NCBI RefSeq assembly: GCF_015265435.1
Contig: NZ_JABJWH010000020.1
Span: forward strand, 124,001-188,000
Length of the DNA: 64,000 bases
Direction: 5' to 3'
Source: Alloalcanivorax profundimaris
GTDB lineage: Bacteria > Pseudomonadota > Gammaproteobacteria > Pseudomonadales > Alcanivoracaceae
Shown here: positions 18,865-27,623 of the stretch, piece by piece
Layout: every line of letters begins with the position of its first letter
Position numbering within the stretch: position 1 is the stretch's first letter
The notes under the pieces: generated by a model
Seen by the model: the letters and a program-made list of their open reading frames with translations, nothing else
What the model was told of the DNA's origin: nothing
The model's database searches: none
Translations under genes and position numbers: made by a program

Positions 18865-19502
18865 TACGAACCCTCTCGTGGCCATTGATGCTGTTCCTGC
18901 TGTCCGCCTGCGCCGGTGCTCCGCCCATCCCGCCGCCCCTGGAGCCCCGGGTGTGGCCGGCCGCCGGCGAGCCGCACGGCGTGATTCTCGCTCTGCACAG
19001 TTTCGGCGACCACGCCGCCGCCTTCAATCTGGCGGCGCCGGCCCTGGCCGAGGCCGGGTACAGCGTGTACGCCTTCGACCAGGCCGGTTTCGGCACCCGC
19101 AACCTGAACGACCGCTGGGCCGGGGAGGCCCGCCTGGTGGACGACGCCGCCGGCCTGGCCCGGCAACTGGCGGAACGCTACCCGGACCGGCCGCTGTACC
19201 TGCTCGGCGAGAGCCTGGGCGGCGCCGTGGCCATGCTGATGGCGGCCCGTCACCCGGACCTGCCGGTGGACGGGCTGATTCTCGCCGCCCCGGCGGTGCG
19301 CGAGGGGATTCGACTGCGCTACGGCGGCCGCGACACCTCGGTGCCGGCGGTGGGCATTCGCCGGCTTAACGGCCACCTGGGCGGGCACGGCGACTACCGG
19401 TTCTTCGAGGACGGTCCTCACCTGCTGCTGCAGGGCCGCCACTGGTCGCGGGTGACGGACGCCATCCTCGACTGGCTGCCACCGGCGCGGTTGCCGGAAT
19501 GA
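18855..19502 (+). CDS. Lipid-anchored alpha/beta hydrolase lacking the cap domain
   Basis: 215 residues with lipobox LSAC (Cys19). Monoacylglycerol-lipase-like core: HSFGDH oxyanion region (48-53), YAFDQAGFG (72-80), nucleophile elbow GESLGG with Ser120. The strand LILAAPAV (141-148) is followed almost at once by LRYGGRDTSVP, whose Asp160 looks like the acid, and by GPHLLLQG with His189. In monoacylglycerol lipases these parts are separated by a cap of roughly 80-100 residues, so the cap is missing here. The triad appears intact, so it could be a minimal esterase or an in-frame deletion derivative. No ribosome site is evident at this ATG; a second ATG lies at 18888 but would shorten the signal. 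Confidence 0.7.
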   Translation: MTSLRTLSWPLMLFLLSACAGAPPIPPPLEPRVWPAAGEPHGVILALHSFGDHAAAFNLAAPALAEAGYSVYAFDQAGFGTRNLNDRWAGEARLVDDAAGLARQLAERYPDRPLYLLGESLGGAVAMLMAARHPDLPVDGLILAAPAVREGIRLRYGGRDTSVPAVGIRRLNGHLGGHGDYRFFEDGPHLLLQGRHWSRVTDAILDWLPPARLPE

Positions 19503-19596
19503 CGGCCCGGCGGCGGCGTTATTGTCCCGGTTGGTGGCGCCGAATTTGCTAGGCTTACGACGGTACCAAGCCCAACGGAAAGGAGACCGCGACACC

Positions 19597-20430
19597 ATGA
19601 GCAAACGGGTTCTGATCACCGGCGGCAATTCCGGCATCGGTCTGTGCACCGCCGAGCAACTGGCCGCCCAGGGGGCGGAGGTGATTCTCGCCTGCCGCGA
19701 CCAGGCCAAGGGCCAGGCGGCCCTGGCGCGTATCAAGCACAACCAGCCCGACGCCCGGGTGCGGCTGTTCGAGCTGGATCTGGCGGATCTCACCAAGGTG
19801 CGCGGCTGCGCCCGGCGCCTCAATGACGAGTTGGACGGCCTGGACGTGCTGATCAACAACGCCGGCGTGGTGCCGGACCGCCAGCAGTTCACCGCCGACG
19901 GTTTCGAGATGCAGTTCGGCGTCAATTACCTGGCGCCGGTACTGCTCACCCACCTGCTGCTGCCGCTGCTCCAGCAACGCCCGGGGGCGCGGATCCTGCA
20001 CGTGGCGTCGGTGGCGCACTGGCTGGGGCGCATCAACTCGCGCACCTGGCGCGGCCGCCGCCCCTACCTGGTGATGGACGCCTACGGCCAGTCCAAGCTG
20101 GGCAATATCCTGTTCAGCGACGTGCTGGCCCAGCGCCTGGCCGGCCAGGACATCACCAGCAACGCCCTGCACCCCGGCGGCGTGGACACGCCCATCTTCC
20201 GCCACGCGCCGGAGCTGCTGATGAAGCTGATCCGCCCTACCCTGACCACGCCGGAGAAGGCCGCCCGTCTGCCGACGCGGCTGGCCCTGGACCCGGCCCT
20301 GGACGGCGTCACCGGCGGCTACTTCGACGCCAAGGGCCCGGCCGCCCGCTCGCCCCGGGCGCGCAACAAGAAGGTGGCGGAACGGCTCTACCAGGACAGC
20401 ATGGCGCTGCTCGGCATCAACCCTCTGTAG
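19597..20430 (+). CDS. SDR oxidoreductase, retinol-dehydrogenase-like
   Basis: 277 residues from an ATG preceded by AAAGGAGA. TGGNSGIG (8-15), NNAG (87-90) and YGQSK (Tyr163, Lys167) mark a classical SDR; the RSx/CRD motif after the second strand (LACRDQAKG) suggests NADP(H). The overall pattern is that of the retinol-dehydrogenase/WW-domain-oxidoreductase-like group, whose bacterial members have unknown, often lipophilic, substrates. The gene ends 14 bases inside the convergent acpH gene. Confidence 0.85.
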   Translation: MSKRVLITGGNSGIGLCTAEQLAAQGAEVILACRDQAKGQAALARIKHNQPDARVRLFELDLADLTKVRGCARRLNDELDGLDVLINNAGVVPDRQQFTADGFEMQFGVNYLAPVLLTHLLLPLLQQRPGARILHVASVAHWLGRINSRTWRGRRPYLVMDAYGQSKLGNILFSDVLAQRLAGQDITSNALHPGGVDTPIFRHAPELLMKLIRPTLTTPEKAARLPTRLALDPALDGVTGGYFDAKGPAARSPRARNKKVAERLYQDSMALLGINPL

Positions 20431-21019
20431 GGCCGGACGCCTCCAGCGCCTGCTCGGCCACCGCCCGTTGCAGGCGCGGGTAGAGGTCCAGGAACACCGC
20501 TTCCAGCTCCCGGTAGTGGCGCTCGATGTCCACCTGGCAGCCCTGGAAGCGGTTGGCGAAGCGCACCCGGGCGGCGATCCGGTCCAGGGCCCGGCCCACG
20601 GTGTCCAGCTCCGCGTAGCGACGGATCCAGTCCTGGCTGACCATGCGGTCCACCACCGCGCGCATGTCCGCCGGCATCAACGGCTCGCCGGCGCGCAGCA
20701 GGCGGTAATCGTCGTCCAGGGCGGCGTCCAGGGGCCGGTCGTGAAAGCGTGCCCAGTGACGCACCAGAAAGTGATCGAACAACACGTCCAGGGCCACGCC
20801 GGCGAAACGCCGGCGCGGCGCCGCGAACAGCCGGCGGCTGTCGCGCACCGGCGGGTGGTGGTCAGTGAGGCGGTCCACCAGGCGGTGGTTGCGCAGGCCC
20901 TGGCGCACCGGCGCCGGCAACTCGTCCTCGCGCACACCACGCATGAAATCGCCCAGCAGATTGCCGACCTTGGAGGCCGGCGTGGGCCGGGCCAGGGCCA
21001 GGTGGGCGAAGTAGTTCAC
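20417..21019 (-). CDS. acpH: Acyl carrier protein phosphodiesterase (AcpH, DUF479)
   Basis: 200 residues starting at GTG (MNYFAHLALARPTPASKVGNLLGDF), the characteristic AcpH opening. The HD-superfamily metal ligands appear as NYFAH, LLGDF and VLFDHFL. The enzyme removes the 4-phosphopantetheine arm from holo-ACP. The GTG overlaps the stop codon of the acetyltransferase upstream by four bases (GTGA), which decides this start and implies coupled translation. A longer frame exists upstream but lies inside the acetyltransferase gene. Confidence 0.9.
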   Translation of the reverse strand: MNYFAHLALARPTPASKVGNLLGDFMRGVREDELPAPVRQGLRNHRLVDRLTDHHPPVRDSRRLFAAPRRRFAGVALDVLFDHFLVRHWARFHDRPLDAALDDDYRLLRAGEPLMPADMRAVVDRMVSQDWIRRYAELDTVGRALDRIAARVRFANRFQGCQVDIERHYRELEAVFLDLYPRLQRAVAEQALEASGPTEG

Positions 21020-21618
21020 GCCCCGCCCCGCTCCATCAGGAACCGCAGGTTCTGGCGCGCCGCCGGCCATTCGTGATTGATGATCGAGAACACCACCGTG
21101 TCCCGGTAGACGCCGTCGGCGCTCACCGTGTGGTTGCGCAGCACGCCGTCCTGCTTGGCGCCGAGCCGCGCGATGGCCGCCCGCGAGGCGCGGTTGTGCC
21201 AGTGGGTGCGCAGCTCCACGGCGATGGCGTCCAGGGTTTCGAAGGCGTGGCGCAGCAGCAGCCATTTGCACTCGGTATTCAGGCCGGTGCGCTGGCAGCG
21301 GCGGGCGTACCAGGTGTGGCCCAGCTCCAGGCGGCGGTTTTGTTCATCGACGCGGAAGAAGCGGGTACTGCCCACCACCCGGCCGCTGTCCCGGTGGCGC
21401 ACGGCGAACGGCAGCTCGCCCCGCTCGCGGCCGGCCAGCGCCTCGGCGATGTAGTCGCCGACCCGCTCCGGGGACGGCGCGAAGGTGTACCAGAGCTTCC
21501 ACAGTTCGCCGTCCTGGCAGGCCAGCGCCAGATCGTCGGCGTGCTCGTGGTCCAGGGGTTCCAGGCGCACCCGCTCCCCTTCCAGCACCACCGGTTCGAT
21601 CCAGCGGGCCACGGTCAT
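21016..21618 (-). CDS. GNAT family N-acetyltransferase (RimJ/RimL-like)
   Basis: 200 residues from MTVARWIEPVVLEG. The pattern VRLEPLDHEHADDL, VVGSTRFFRVD, RRLELGHTWYA, and the distal NRASRAAIARLGA with HTVSADGVYRDTVVFS is that of RimJ/RimL-type GNAT enzymes that acetylate protein N-termini or small amines using acetyl-CoA. The start overlaps the previous stop by four bases (ATGA), and its own stop overlaps the acpH start, so three genes form a coupled operon. The acceptor substrate is unknown. Confidence 0.85.
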   Translation of the reverse strand: MTVARWIEPVVLEGERVRLEPLDHEHADDLALACQDGELWKLWYTFAPSPERVGDYIAEALAGRERGELPFAVRHRDSGRVVGSTRFFRVDEQNRRLELGHTWYARRCQRTGLNTECKWLLLRHAFETLDAIAVELRTHWHNRASRAAIARLGAKQDGVLRNHTVSADGVYRDTVVFSIINHEWPAARQNLRFLMERGGA

Positions 21619-22010
21619 TGCTTTTCCGCCGGGGCGTTCAGCTGATGGCGCACCCGGTCCAGGGCCGGCGCCACGGAATCGCACTGGTCGGCGCCCTGGT
21701 CACAGGCCACGCAGCCGGCGGCGGCGCTGGCCGCCATGGTCAGGTTCACCCGGTAGGCCAGTTGGGGCAGCTTGGCGGCGCTATCGCGCAGGGCCACGGC
21801 CTGCTCCTGGAGGGCACCGTGCTCGGCCCGGCAGGCCTCGACGGCGGCCTGGTCGGCCGGGTCCAGGCCCTGTTTCAGGGCGCGGCCCTGGTCCGCCAGG
21901 GTTTCAAGGTCATCGATCATGCCGTTCACCTGATCCGGGTTCTCCGGCGGCACCGCCAGGGCCGGGCCGGCCAGGGACAGGGTAAGCAGGGCAAGGATCC
22001 ATCGTTGCAT
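21615..22010 (-). CDS. Small periplasmic protein of unknown function
   Basis: 131 residues from ATG, with AGGAG eight bases before it; a GTG nine bases further upstream overlaps that ribosome site and is less likely. A cleavable signal (MQRWILALLTLSLAGPALA) is followed by a largely helical, Asp/Ala/Leu-rich mature protein with three Cys: one in EACRAEHG and two in GCVACDQGADQCDS near the C-terminus (four if each is counted). The Cys pattern suggests disulfides. I do not recognise the family. It leads the coupled GNAT-acpH operon. Confidence 0.65.
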   Translation of the reverse strand: MQRWILALLTLSLAGPALAVPPENPDQVNGMIDDLETLADQGRALKQGLDPADQAAVEACRAEHGALQEQAVALRDSAAKLPQLAYRVNLTMAASAAAGCVACDQGADQCDSVAPALDRVRHQLNAPAEKQ

Positions 22011-22072
22011 AGCAGGCACTCCTGATTATTGTTGTTGGTAGTGTCCATGGACCGGCGCCGGGGGCCGAAGGT

Positions 22073-22468
<396 letters not shown>

Positions 22469-22556
22469 TCACGTCGATCATGATCCCGATCACACCCCGA
22501 CCATGCGGCGCCAGCAATTTACAAAACCCGGGGTGAGTCCGCGCGGCCCGACTGAC

Positions 22557-22562
22557 TATAAT
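22557..22562 (+). promoter_or_regulatory. Consensus -10 hexamer for the tandem PTPS gene
   Basis: TATAAT lies 41 bases before the start codon of the downstream gene. No good -35 is present at 16-18 bases upstream, so this is a partial promoter call. Confidence 0.35.
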
Positions 22563-22603
22563 GGCGCCCTGACTTCACCCACCCTTTAACCCGACGAGAC
22601 CTT

Positions 22604-23515
22604 ATGGCCACGTTGTTCGTTGAAAACCTGACCGTGGTGGATTTTTCCTATCTCCACGCCAAGCGCGGCATGGTCGGCGAGTCGTGGATCGTGGATCTGG
22701 AGCTGTCCGGCGAGCTGGATGCCCAGGGCATGGTGTTCGACTTCGGCCACATCAAGAAAACCGTCAAACGCACCGTCGACGAGCGCGTCGATCACCGGTT
22801 GCTGGTGCCCCGCGACAGCGAACAGCTGGATCTGCACGAACGGGACGACGGTCACCTGAGCCTGGCCTGGCGCTACCTGGCCGGCGAGATCCGCATGGTG
22901 TCGCCGGCCTCGGCGGTGCTCGGCCTGCCGGGCATGGAAATCTCCAAGGCCGGCGTGACGCTCTACCTGATGGAGCTGATCCAGGAGACGGTGCCGGCCA
23001 ACGTGGCCGAGGTGCGCGTGATCCTGCGCGAGGAGGACACCGGCACGGCGCCCTTCTACCACTATTCCCACGGGCTCAAGAAGCACGACGGCAACTGCCA
23101 GCGCATCGCCCACGGCCACCGTTCCGGCATCCAGATTTTCGAGAACGGCCGCCGCAGCCGCTACTGGGAAAAGCTCTGGGCGGACCGCTGGGAAGACATC
23201 TACATCGGCACCGAGGACGACCTGGAGGGTACCTACTACGTGGACGAGGTCCCCCACCACCGGTTCCGCTACGACGCCGACCAGGGCCACTTCGAGCTGG
23301 TGATCCCGGAGGACCACTGCTACCTGGTGGACCACGACTCCACGGTGGAGAATCTGGCCGGGCACATCGCCGGGGAACTGGCCCGGGAAGCGCCGGGCAA
23401 GCGCTTCCGGGTGCGCGCCTTCGAGGGCGTGGGCAAGGGCGCCATCGCCGAGGCCGGCGAGGACAACCCGGGCCGCGCCAAAGGCGGCTGGCTTACTGGC
23501 TCTTCAGTGCTGTGA
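22604..23515 (+). CDS. Tandem 6-pyruvoyl-tetrahydropterin synthase/QueD-like protein
   Basis: 303 residues made of two PTPS/QueD-type halves. The second half (about 146-280) keeps the zinc site, His156 in YSHGL and His170/His172 in AHGH, plus Cys165 as the likely catalytic Cys. The first half (about 3-95) lacks the HxH pair (GES occupies its place) but has DFGHIKK (46-52), VDHRLL (62-67) and a retained His18. TVENLAGHIAGEL (248-260) supplies the pterin-anchoring Glu. Family members convert dihydroneopterin triphosphate to 6-carboxy-tetrahydropterin (queuosine pathway) or related pterins. Paired-domain forms are known in Proteobacteria, but their product is less certain. folE2, which makes the substrate, lies 15 kb away. 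Confidence 0.8.
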   Translation: MATLFVENLTVVDFSYLHAKRGMVGESWIVDLELSGELDAQGMVFDFGHIKKTVKRTVDERVDHRLLVPRDSEQLDLHERDDGHLSLAWRYLAGEIRMVSPASAVLGLPGMEISKAGVTLYLMELIQETVPANVAEVRVILREEDTGTAPFYHYSHGLKKHDGNCQRIAHGHRSGIQIFENGRRSRYWEKLWADRWEDIYIGTEDDLEGTYYVDEVPHHRFRYDADQGHFELVIPEDHCYLVDHDSTVENLAGHIAGELAREAPGKRFRVRAFEGVGKGAIAEAGEDNPGRAKGGWLTGSSVL

Positions 23516-23528
23516 CGCACTGGAGAAC

Positions 23529-23670
23529 CAGTTGGCAGTTGATAGTGGACAGTTGATGGTGAAAACAATGCACGGCAACCAGGTTTTCGCGGGGAATGGA
23601 TAAACGCCATGCCTTTCCGCAACGTTGTTTTGGTTTTAACTGCCAACTGTCAACCGTCAACTCTCAACTG
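23529..23670. repeat. Inverted arrays of an imperfect CAACTGT/ACAGTTG heptamer family
   Basis: About 30 bases of CAGTTGG/CAGTTGA/CAGTTGATGG-like units (from 23529) face about 30 bases of CAACTGT/CAACCGT/CAACTCT/CAACTGA units (to 23670), separated by roughly 80 bases. The arms could pair imperfectly. The array lies between the PTPS gene and the convergent LysR gene and resembles no standard terminator, although it could serve as one. Confidence 0.6.
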
Positions 23671-23674
23671 ATTT

Positions 23675-24625
23675 TCAGGGCGTTTGCGCAAGAATGCTCT
23701 CGGTTTCTTCCTGAATCAGGCGGCGCAGCCAGCGGTGTGCCGTGTTGTGGTGCAGTAGCGGCGACCAGGCCATCTTCAGCTCGAACTCGGGGATCTCGAA
23801 GGGCGGCGCCTTGATCACCAGGTTGTCGTTCTGCAGCTGCATGCGCGCCACCCGGCTGGGCAGGGTGGCCACCAGGTCGTTGTTCATGGCCAGCAGGGCC
23901 GGCATCTGGTAGTGCCGGGTGAAGATGCTGATCTTGCGGCTGCGCCCCAGCCGCTGCAGGGCGTGATCGATCCAGCCCAGGCCGCCGAGTTTCTCCGGAT
24001 TCATGCCGAAACCGACCCCGAACCCGGTCTTGGACACCCAGATGTGCTGGGCGGACAGGTAGCTGTCCAGGTCGAAGTTCTCGGCGATCGGGTTGTCGCG
24101 GTTGAGCAGGCAGGAAAAGGTGTCGCGCCACAGTGTCACCTGGTGGAAGGACCCGGGAATCTCGTTGAAGCGGTTCAGGGCCATGTCCACCCGGCCCTGC
24201 TCCATGTCCGGGTAGCTCACGTCCGAGGGCGTGAGGAAGTCCAGCACCACGTTGGGCGCTTCCTCGCGCAGGCGGCGCACGATGTGCGGCACCAGGGTGG
24301 CCTCGGCGTAGTCACTGGTCATGATGCGGAACACCCGCCGGCTGTCCGAGGGCTGGAAGCCGTCCTCCGGGGTGAACAGGGATTCCGCCTGGGCGATCAG
24401 CTGGCGCACCAGGGGTTGCAGCTCCTGGGCCCGGTCGGTGGCGGTCATGCCCTCGCTGGTGCGGATCAGCAGCGGGTCGCCGAACATCAGACGAAGGCGC
24501 TTGAGGCTGTTGCTCATGGCCGGCTGGGTGATACCCAGTTGCTCGGCGGCGCGGGTCACGTTCTTCTCGCGCAGAAGAACGTCCAGGTATTTGAGCAAAT
24601 TAAGATCGGCGCTGGCGAGATTCAT
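23675..24625 (-). CDS. LysR-family transcriptional regulator
   Basis: 316 residues. The N-terminal winged helix is typical: DLNLLKYLDVLLREKNVTRA and LGITQPAMSNSLKRLR (about 8-45), with R-rich wing LLIRTSEGM. The substrate-binding fold follows (FRIMTSDYAEATLVPHIVRRL onward). The opening and ASADLNLL-style start are nearer to the NodD/SyrM/LeuO-like branch than to the average LysR. The longer upstream frame is rejected because this ATG begins the conserved domain. The effector and targets are unknown; the divergent small RHH gene is 140 bases away. Confidence 0.9.
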   Translation of the reverse strand: MNLASADLNLLKYLDVLLREKNVTRAAEQLGITQPAMSNSLKRLRLMFGDPLLIRTSEGMTATDRAQELQPLVRQLIAQAESLFTPEDGFQPSDSRRVFRIMTSDYAEATLVPHIVRRLREEAPNVVLDFLTPSDVSYPDMEQGRVDMALNRFNEIPGSFHQVTLWRDTFSCLLNRDNPIAENFDLDSYLSAQHIWVSKTGFGVGFGMNPEKLGGLGWIDHALQRLGRSRKISIFTRHYQMPALLAMNNDLVATLPSRVARMQLQNDNLVIKAPPFEIPEFELKMAWSPLLHHNTAHRWLRRLIQEETESILAQTP

Positions 24626-24766
24626 GGCCTGAATAATAACCCGTGAAACCGGCGAAACCCTAACTGTTAACCAGGTCGCTTTCTTGACCGAAGACCCTTC
24701 ACGGGCATCGCGGCATCGCAAATAAATGCGTATGGTGCTGATTTCCCCCCAAAAGCAGTAGGGATT

Positions 24767-25039
24767 ATGAATCAGCAGGAACAGCCCCGCATCGAGAAAT
24801 TCGTGGTGCGCTTTCCGGCCGGCATGCGCGACCATATCGCCGCCGCCTCCCGCCTCGGCCACCGCAGCATGAACGCGGAGATCGTCGCGCGCCTTCAGCA
24901 CAGCCTTGGCCACTGGCCCGATTCCCTGCCGGTGGCGCGCCATGCCGCCCCCGCCGGCGACGAGGAGTGCTACCTGCTCGACCGTTTCCGGGGCCTCCCC
25001 CCGGCCAAGCGCCAGGCCCTGCTCGCCCTGCTCGACTGA
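24767..25039 (+). CDS. Arc-like ribbon-helix-helix DNA-binding protein
   Basis: 90 residues. Residues 9-47 fit the Arc fold: a beta strand KFVVRFP, helix GMRDHIAAASRL, then RSMNAEIVARLQHSL, which matches the SMNSEIV/RSMNAEI signature of Arc repressors. The remaining 40 residues are a Pro/Ala linker and a short helix (PPAKRQALLALL). The start has a TAGGG ribosome site. It is probably a small repressor. Similar genes are often found beside c-di-GMP genes in pseudomonads (AmrZ-like), and a diguanylate cyclase follows here, but AmrZ homology is only suggested by fold. Confidence 0.82.
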   Translation: MNQQEQPRIEKFVVRFPAGMRDHIAAASRLGHRSMNAEIVARLQHSLGHWPDSLPVARHAAPAGDEECYLLDRFRGLPPAKRQALLALLD

Positions 25040-25162
25040 ACCCCGATCATCGAACGCGCATTGGACCGTTCAATGCTGTTACTCTTTAACCAGGTTTCGT
25101 AGACGCCGAAGAAAACGGCGGCCGCCCGTCGGGGGTGGACACGTCGGAGGGATGGAACGCAG

Positions 25163-26386
25163 TTGAAGGACGAATCTCATCGGATGAGCGGATTGCCCAG
25201 CGGCAGCGACATCCGCCTGCCCTGGCATCTGCGCTTGCCGGGCCCGCTTGAACGGGACTTCACCGATTTTTTCCGCGACAGCGTGGCCAGGGTGGCGCCG
25301 TGGGCGGCGCTCAACGTGGTGGTGCTGCTGTCCCTGGCGCTGGCCCTGGAGTTCTCCATGTCACCGGAGGTGGCCGCCAGCACCTGGCGGCCGCGCCTGC
25401 TGTGCCTGATGCTGGCGGTGGCCACCGCCCTGGTGGCGCGCCACGGCGAGTGGCGGCGCTGGCTGCACGGGCTGAGCATGGCCCTGGCCCTGGCGGTGGC
25501 GCTCACCGGCGACTGGATGGCGCTCACCGTGGACCACCCCCTGGCGTTCAGCCTGTTCCTGCAAACGCCGCTGGCGATCCTGCTGATGTCGGTACTGCTA
25601 CGGGTGCCGTTCTACTGGGCGGTGGCCGGCAGCGTGGTGATGATCGGCGCGCTGGCGGCGAGCCTCTACCAGGGAGGGCGCACCGGCGACGATCTGGCCA
25701 TGGTGCTGCTGTTGCTGTCGCTGTCCAGCGCCAGCATGAGCCTGTTCGGCCAGTACATTTATGAGCGCCTGCTGCGCCAGCACTTCCTGTCCGAGAACGT
25801 GCTGTTCCAGCACCGCGACGAACTGCATTCCGCCAACCGGGTGCTGGAGAGCCAGGCCACCGTGGACGGCCTCACCGGCTGCCTCAACCGGCGCGGCATG
25901 GAAAGCCGGCTCGACGAGCTGCTGCACGGATTCAGCCGTGGCGGCGGCAAGGAGCGGGTCAGCGTGCTGCTGTTCGACATCGATTTCTTCAAGCAGTACA
26001 ACGACACCTACGGCCATCTCGCCGGCGACGAATGCCTCAAGGCGGTGGCCTCCATCCCGCGCTCGCTGACCCAGGGCGACAAGGACTTCGTGGCCCGTTA
26101 CGGCGGCGAGGAGTTCATGGTGGTGCTGGCCAACACCAGCCTCAAGGATGCGCTGGTGGTGGCCGAACGCATGCGCACCCGCATCGAGCAACTGGGCCTG
26201 CCGCACAGCGGCTCCCGGGTCAGCCAGGTGGTGACCATCAGCGTCGGCGTGACCTGCGCCGGGGAGCACGCCGCCGATGCCAACACCCTGATCAAATGCG
26301 CCGACGAGGCGCTCTATCAGGCCAAGGGCGCCGGCCGCAATCAGGTGGCCTACATGAACGACCAGGGCCGCGTGCTGGCCCTGTGA
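25163..26386 (+). CDS. Membrane diguanylate cyclase (GGDEF)
   Basis: 407 residues from TTG, with the ATG at 25184 an equally possible start. Six or so hydrophobic segments (about 45-195) form a membrane sensor module. A short coiled linker (about 205-235) leads to a GGDEF domain with FDIDFFKQYNDTYGH (271-285) and the active GGEEF (314-318). The residues before GGEEF read GDKDFVARY, so the RxxD product-inhibition site is absent. It should make cyclic di-GMP from two GTP, unrestrained by I-site feedback. The ligand of the membrane module is unknown. Confidence 0.88.
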   Translation: MKDESHRMSGLPSGSDIRLPWHLRLPGPLERDFTDFFRDSVARVAPWAALNVVVLLSLALALEFSMSPEVAASTWRPRLLCLMLAVATALVARHGEWRRWLHGLSMALALAVALTGDWMALTVDHPLAFSLFLQTPLAILLMSVLLRVPFYWAVAGSVVMIGALAASLYQGGRTGDDLAMVLLLLSLSSASMSLFGQYIYERLLRQHFLSENVLFQHRDELHSANRVLESQATVDGLTGCLNRRGMESRLDELLHGFSRGGGKERVSVLLFDIDFFKQYNDTYGHLAGDECLKAVASIPRSLTQGDKDFVARYGGEEFMVVLANTSLKDALVVAERMRTRIEQLGLPHSGSRVSQVVTISVGVTCAGEHAADANTLIKCADEALYQAKGAGRNQVAYMNDQGRVLAL

Positions 26387-26387
26387 A

Positions 26388-27611
26388 TCAGGCCTCGCCG
26401 TCCAGCCAGGCCGGCTCCGGCACCCCCAGCGCCAGCTCCGTGAGGAAATAACCCAGCGCCGCCAGCGGCAGCAACGCGCCGATGGTGGCGGTCAGCGACC
26501 AGCCACCATGGGCCTGGGACCAGCCGCCCACGGCGGACCCCAGGGCGCCACCGGTGAAGAAGGTCGCCATGTAGAGGCCGTTGAGGCGGCCCCGGTAGGT
26601 GTCGCCCAGGCCGTAGATGGCGCGCTGGCCGAGCACCACATTGGCGGACACGCCGAAATCCAGCACCACCGCCGCGATCACCAGCAACGCCACCGCCAGG
26701 GTCGAGCCCGGCTCCGCCAGCAGCGTCAGGCCGAAGGCGGCGCTGGAAATCAGCATGGCGGAAACCGTGGCCGGACGGGTGAAGCCCCGGTCCGCCAGGC
26801 GCCCGGCGATGGGCGCCGCCACCGCCCCGGCCACGCCGGCCAGCCCGAACAGGGCGATGCCGCCCTGGCTGAAACCGTACACCGGGCTCGCCAGCAGCAG
26901 CGGCACCGCGGTCCAGAACAGACTGAAGGCACCGAACAGGAAGGCCTGATACAGGGCCCGCCGGCGCAGGATCGGGGTGTGACGCAGCAGCCAGCCCATG
27001 GACAGCAACAGACCGCCATAACCAGGGCCGGGACGCGGCCGGCGCGCCGGCATTACCCGCGCCAGCACCAGGCTCAACGCCACCATCAGCAGCGCCGAGA
27101 GCACGAACACCGCCTGCCAGTCGAACGCCTCGGTGAGCGCGCTGGCCACCGGCCGCGCCAGCATGATGCCCAGCATCAGGCCGCTCATCACCGTGCCCAC
27201 CACCTGGCCACGCCGTTCCGGCGGCGCCAGGTGGGCCGCGTAGGGCACCAGAATCTGCACCGCCACCGAGCCGAAGCCGATGCCCAGGGCGGCGGCCAGG
27301 AAGGTGGCGGCGTGATGGGCGAACAGGGCGGCGGTGAGCGCCAGGGCGGCGAGCAGCACCACCGAGATCACCAGGCGGCGGTTCTCCACCAGGTCGCCCA
27401 GCGGCACCACCAACAGCAGGCCGGCGCCGTAGCCCACCTGGGTCATGGTGACGATCAGCCCGGCGGCCCCCGGCGACAGGGACAGGGATTCGGCGATGGG
27501 CCCCACCAGGGGCTGGGCATAATAGATATTGGCGACGATCAAGCCGCAGGCGGTGGCCAGCATCAGCACCAACCAGGACGGCATCGTCGCCGGCGCGGCG
27601 TTCGATGACAT
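26388..27611 (-). CDS. MFS transporter (DHA1-like)
   Basis: 407 residues with about 12 transmembrane helices. The family A-motif appears as PLGDLVENRRLV (75-86) and the opening IVANIYYAQPLVGPIAESL is typical of a small MFS group that includes E. coli YgaY and annotated arabinose or drug efflux carriers. Proton-driven export of small molecules is expected, substrate unknown. It ends two bases from the convergent cyclase gene and starts 12 bases after the HD-GYP gene's stop, with which it may be co-transcribed. Confidence 0.87.
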   Translation of the reverse strand: MSSNAAPATMPSWLVLMLATACGLIVANIYYAQPLVGPIAESLSLSPGAAGLIVTMTQVGYGAGLLLVVPLGDLVENRRLVISVVLLAALALTAALFAHHAATFLAAALGIGFGSVAVQILVPYAAHLAPPERRGQVVGTVMSGLMLGIMLARPVASALTEAFDWQAVFVLSALLMVALSLVLARVMPARRPRPGPGYGGLLLSMGWLLRHTPILRRRALYQAFLFGAFSLFWTAVPLLLASPVYGFSQGGIALFGLAGVAGAVAAPIAGRLADRGFTRPATVSAMLISSAAFGLTLLAEPGSTLAVALLVIAAVVLDFGVSANVVLGQRAIYGLGDTYRGRLNGLYMATFFTGGALGSAVGGWSQAHGGWSLTATIGALLPLAALGYFLTELALGVPEPAWLDGEA

Positions 27612-27623
27612 GTGTCGGGTCCG

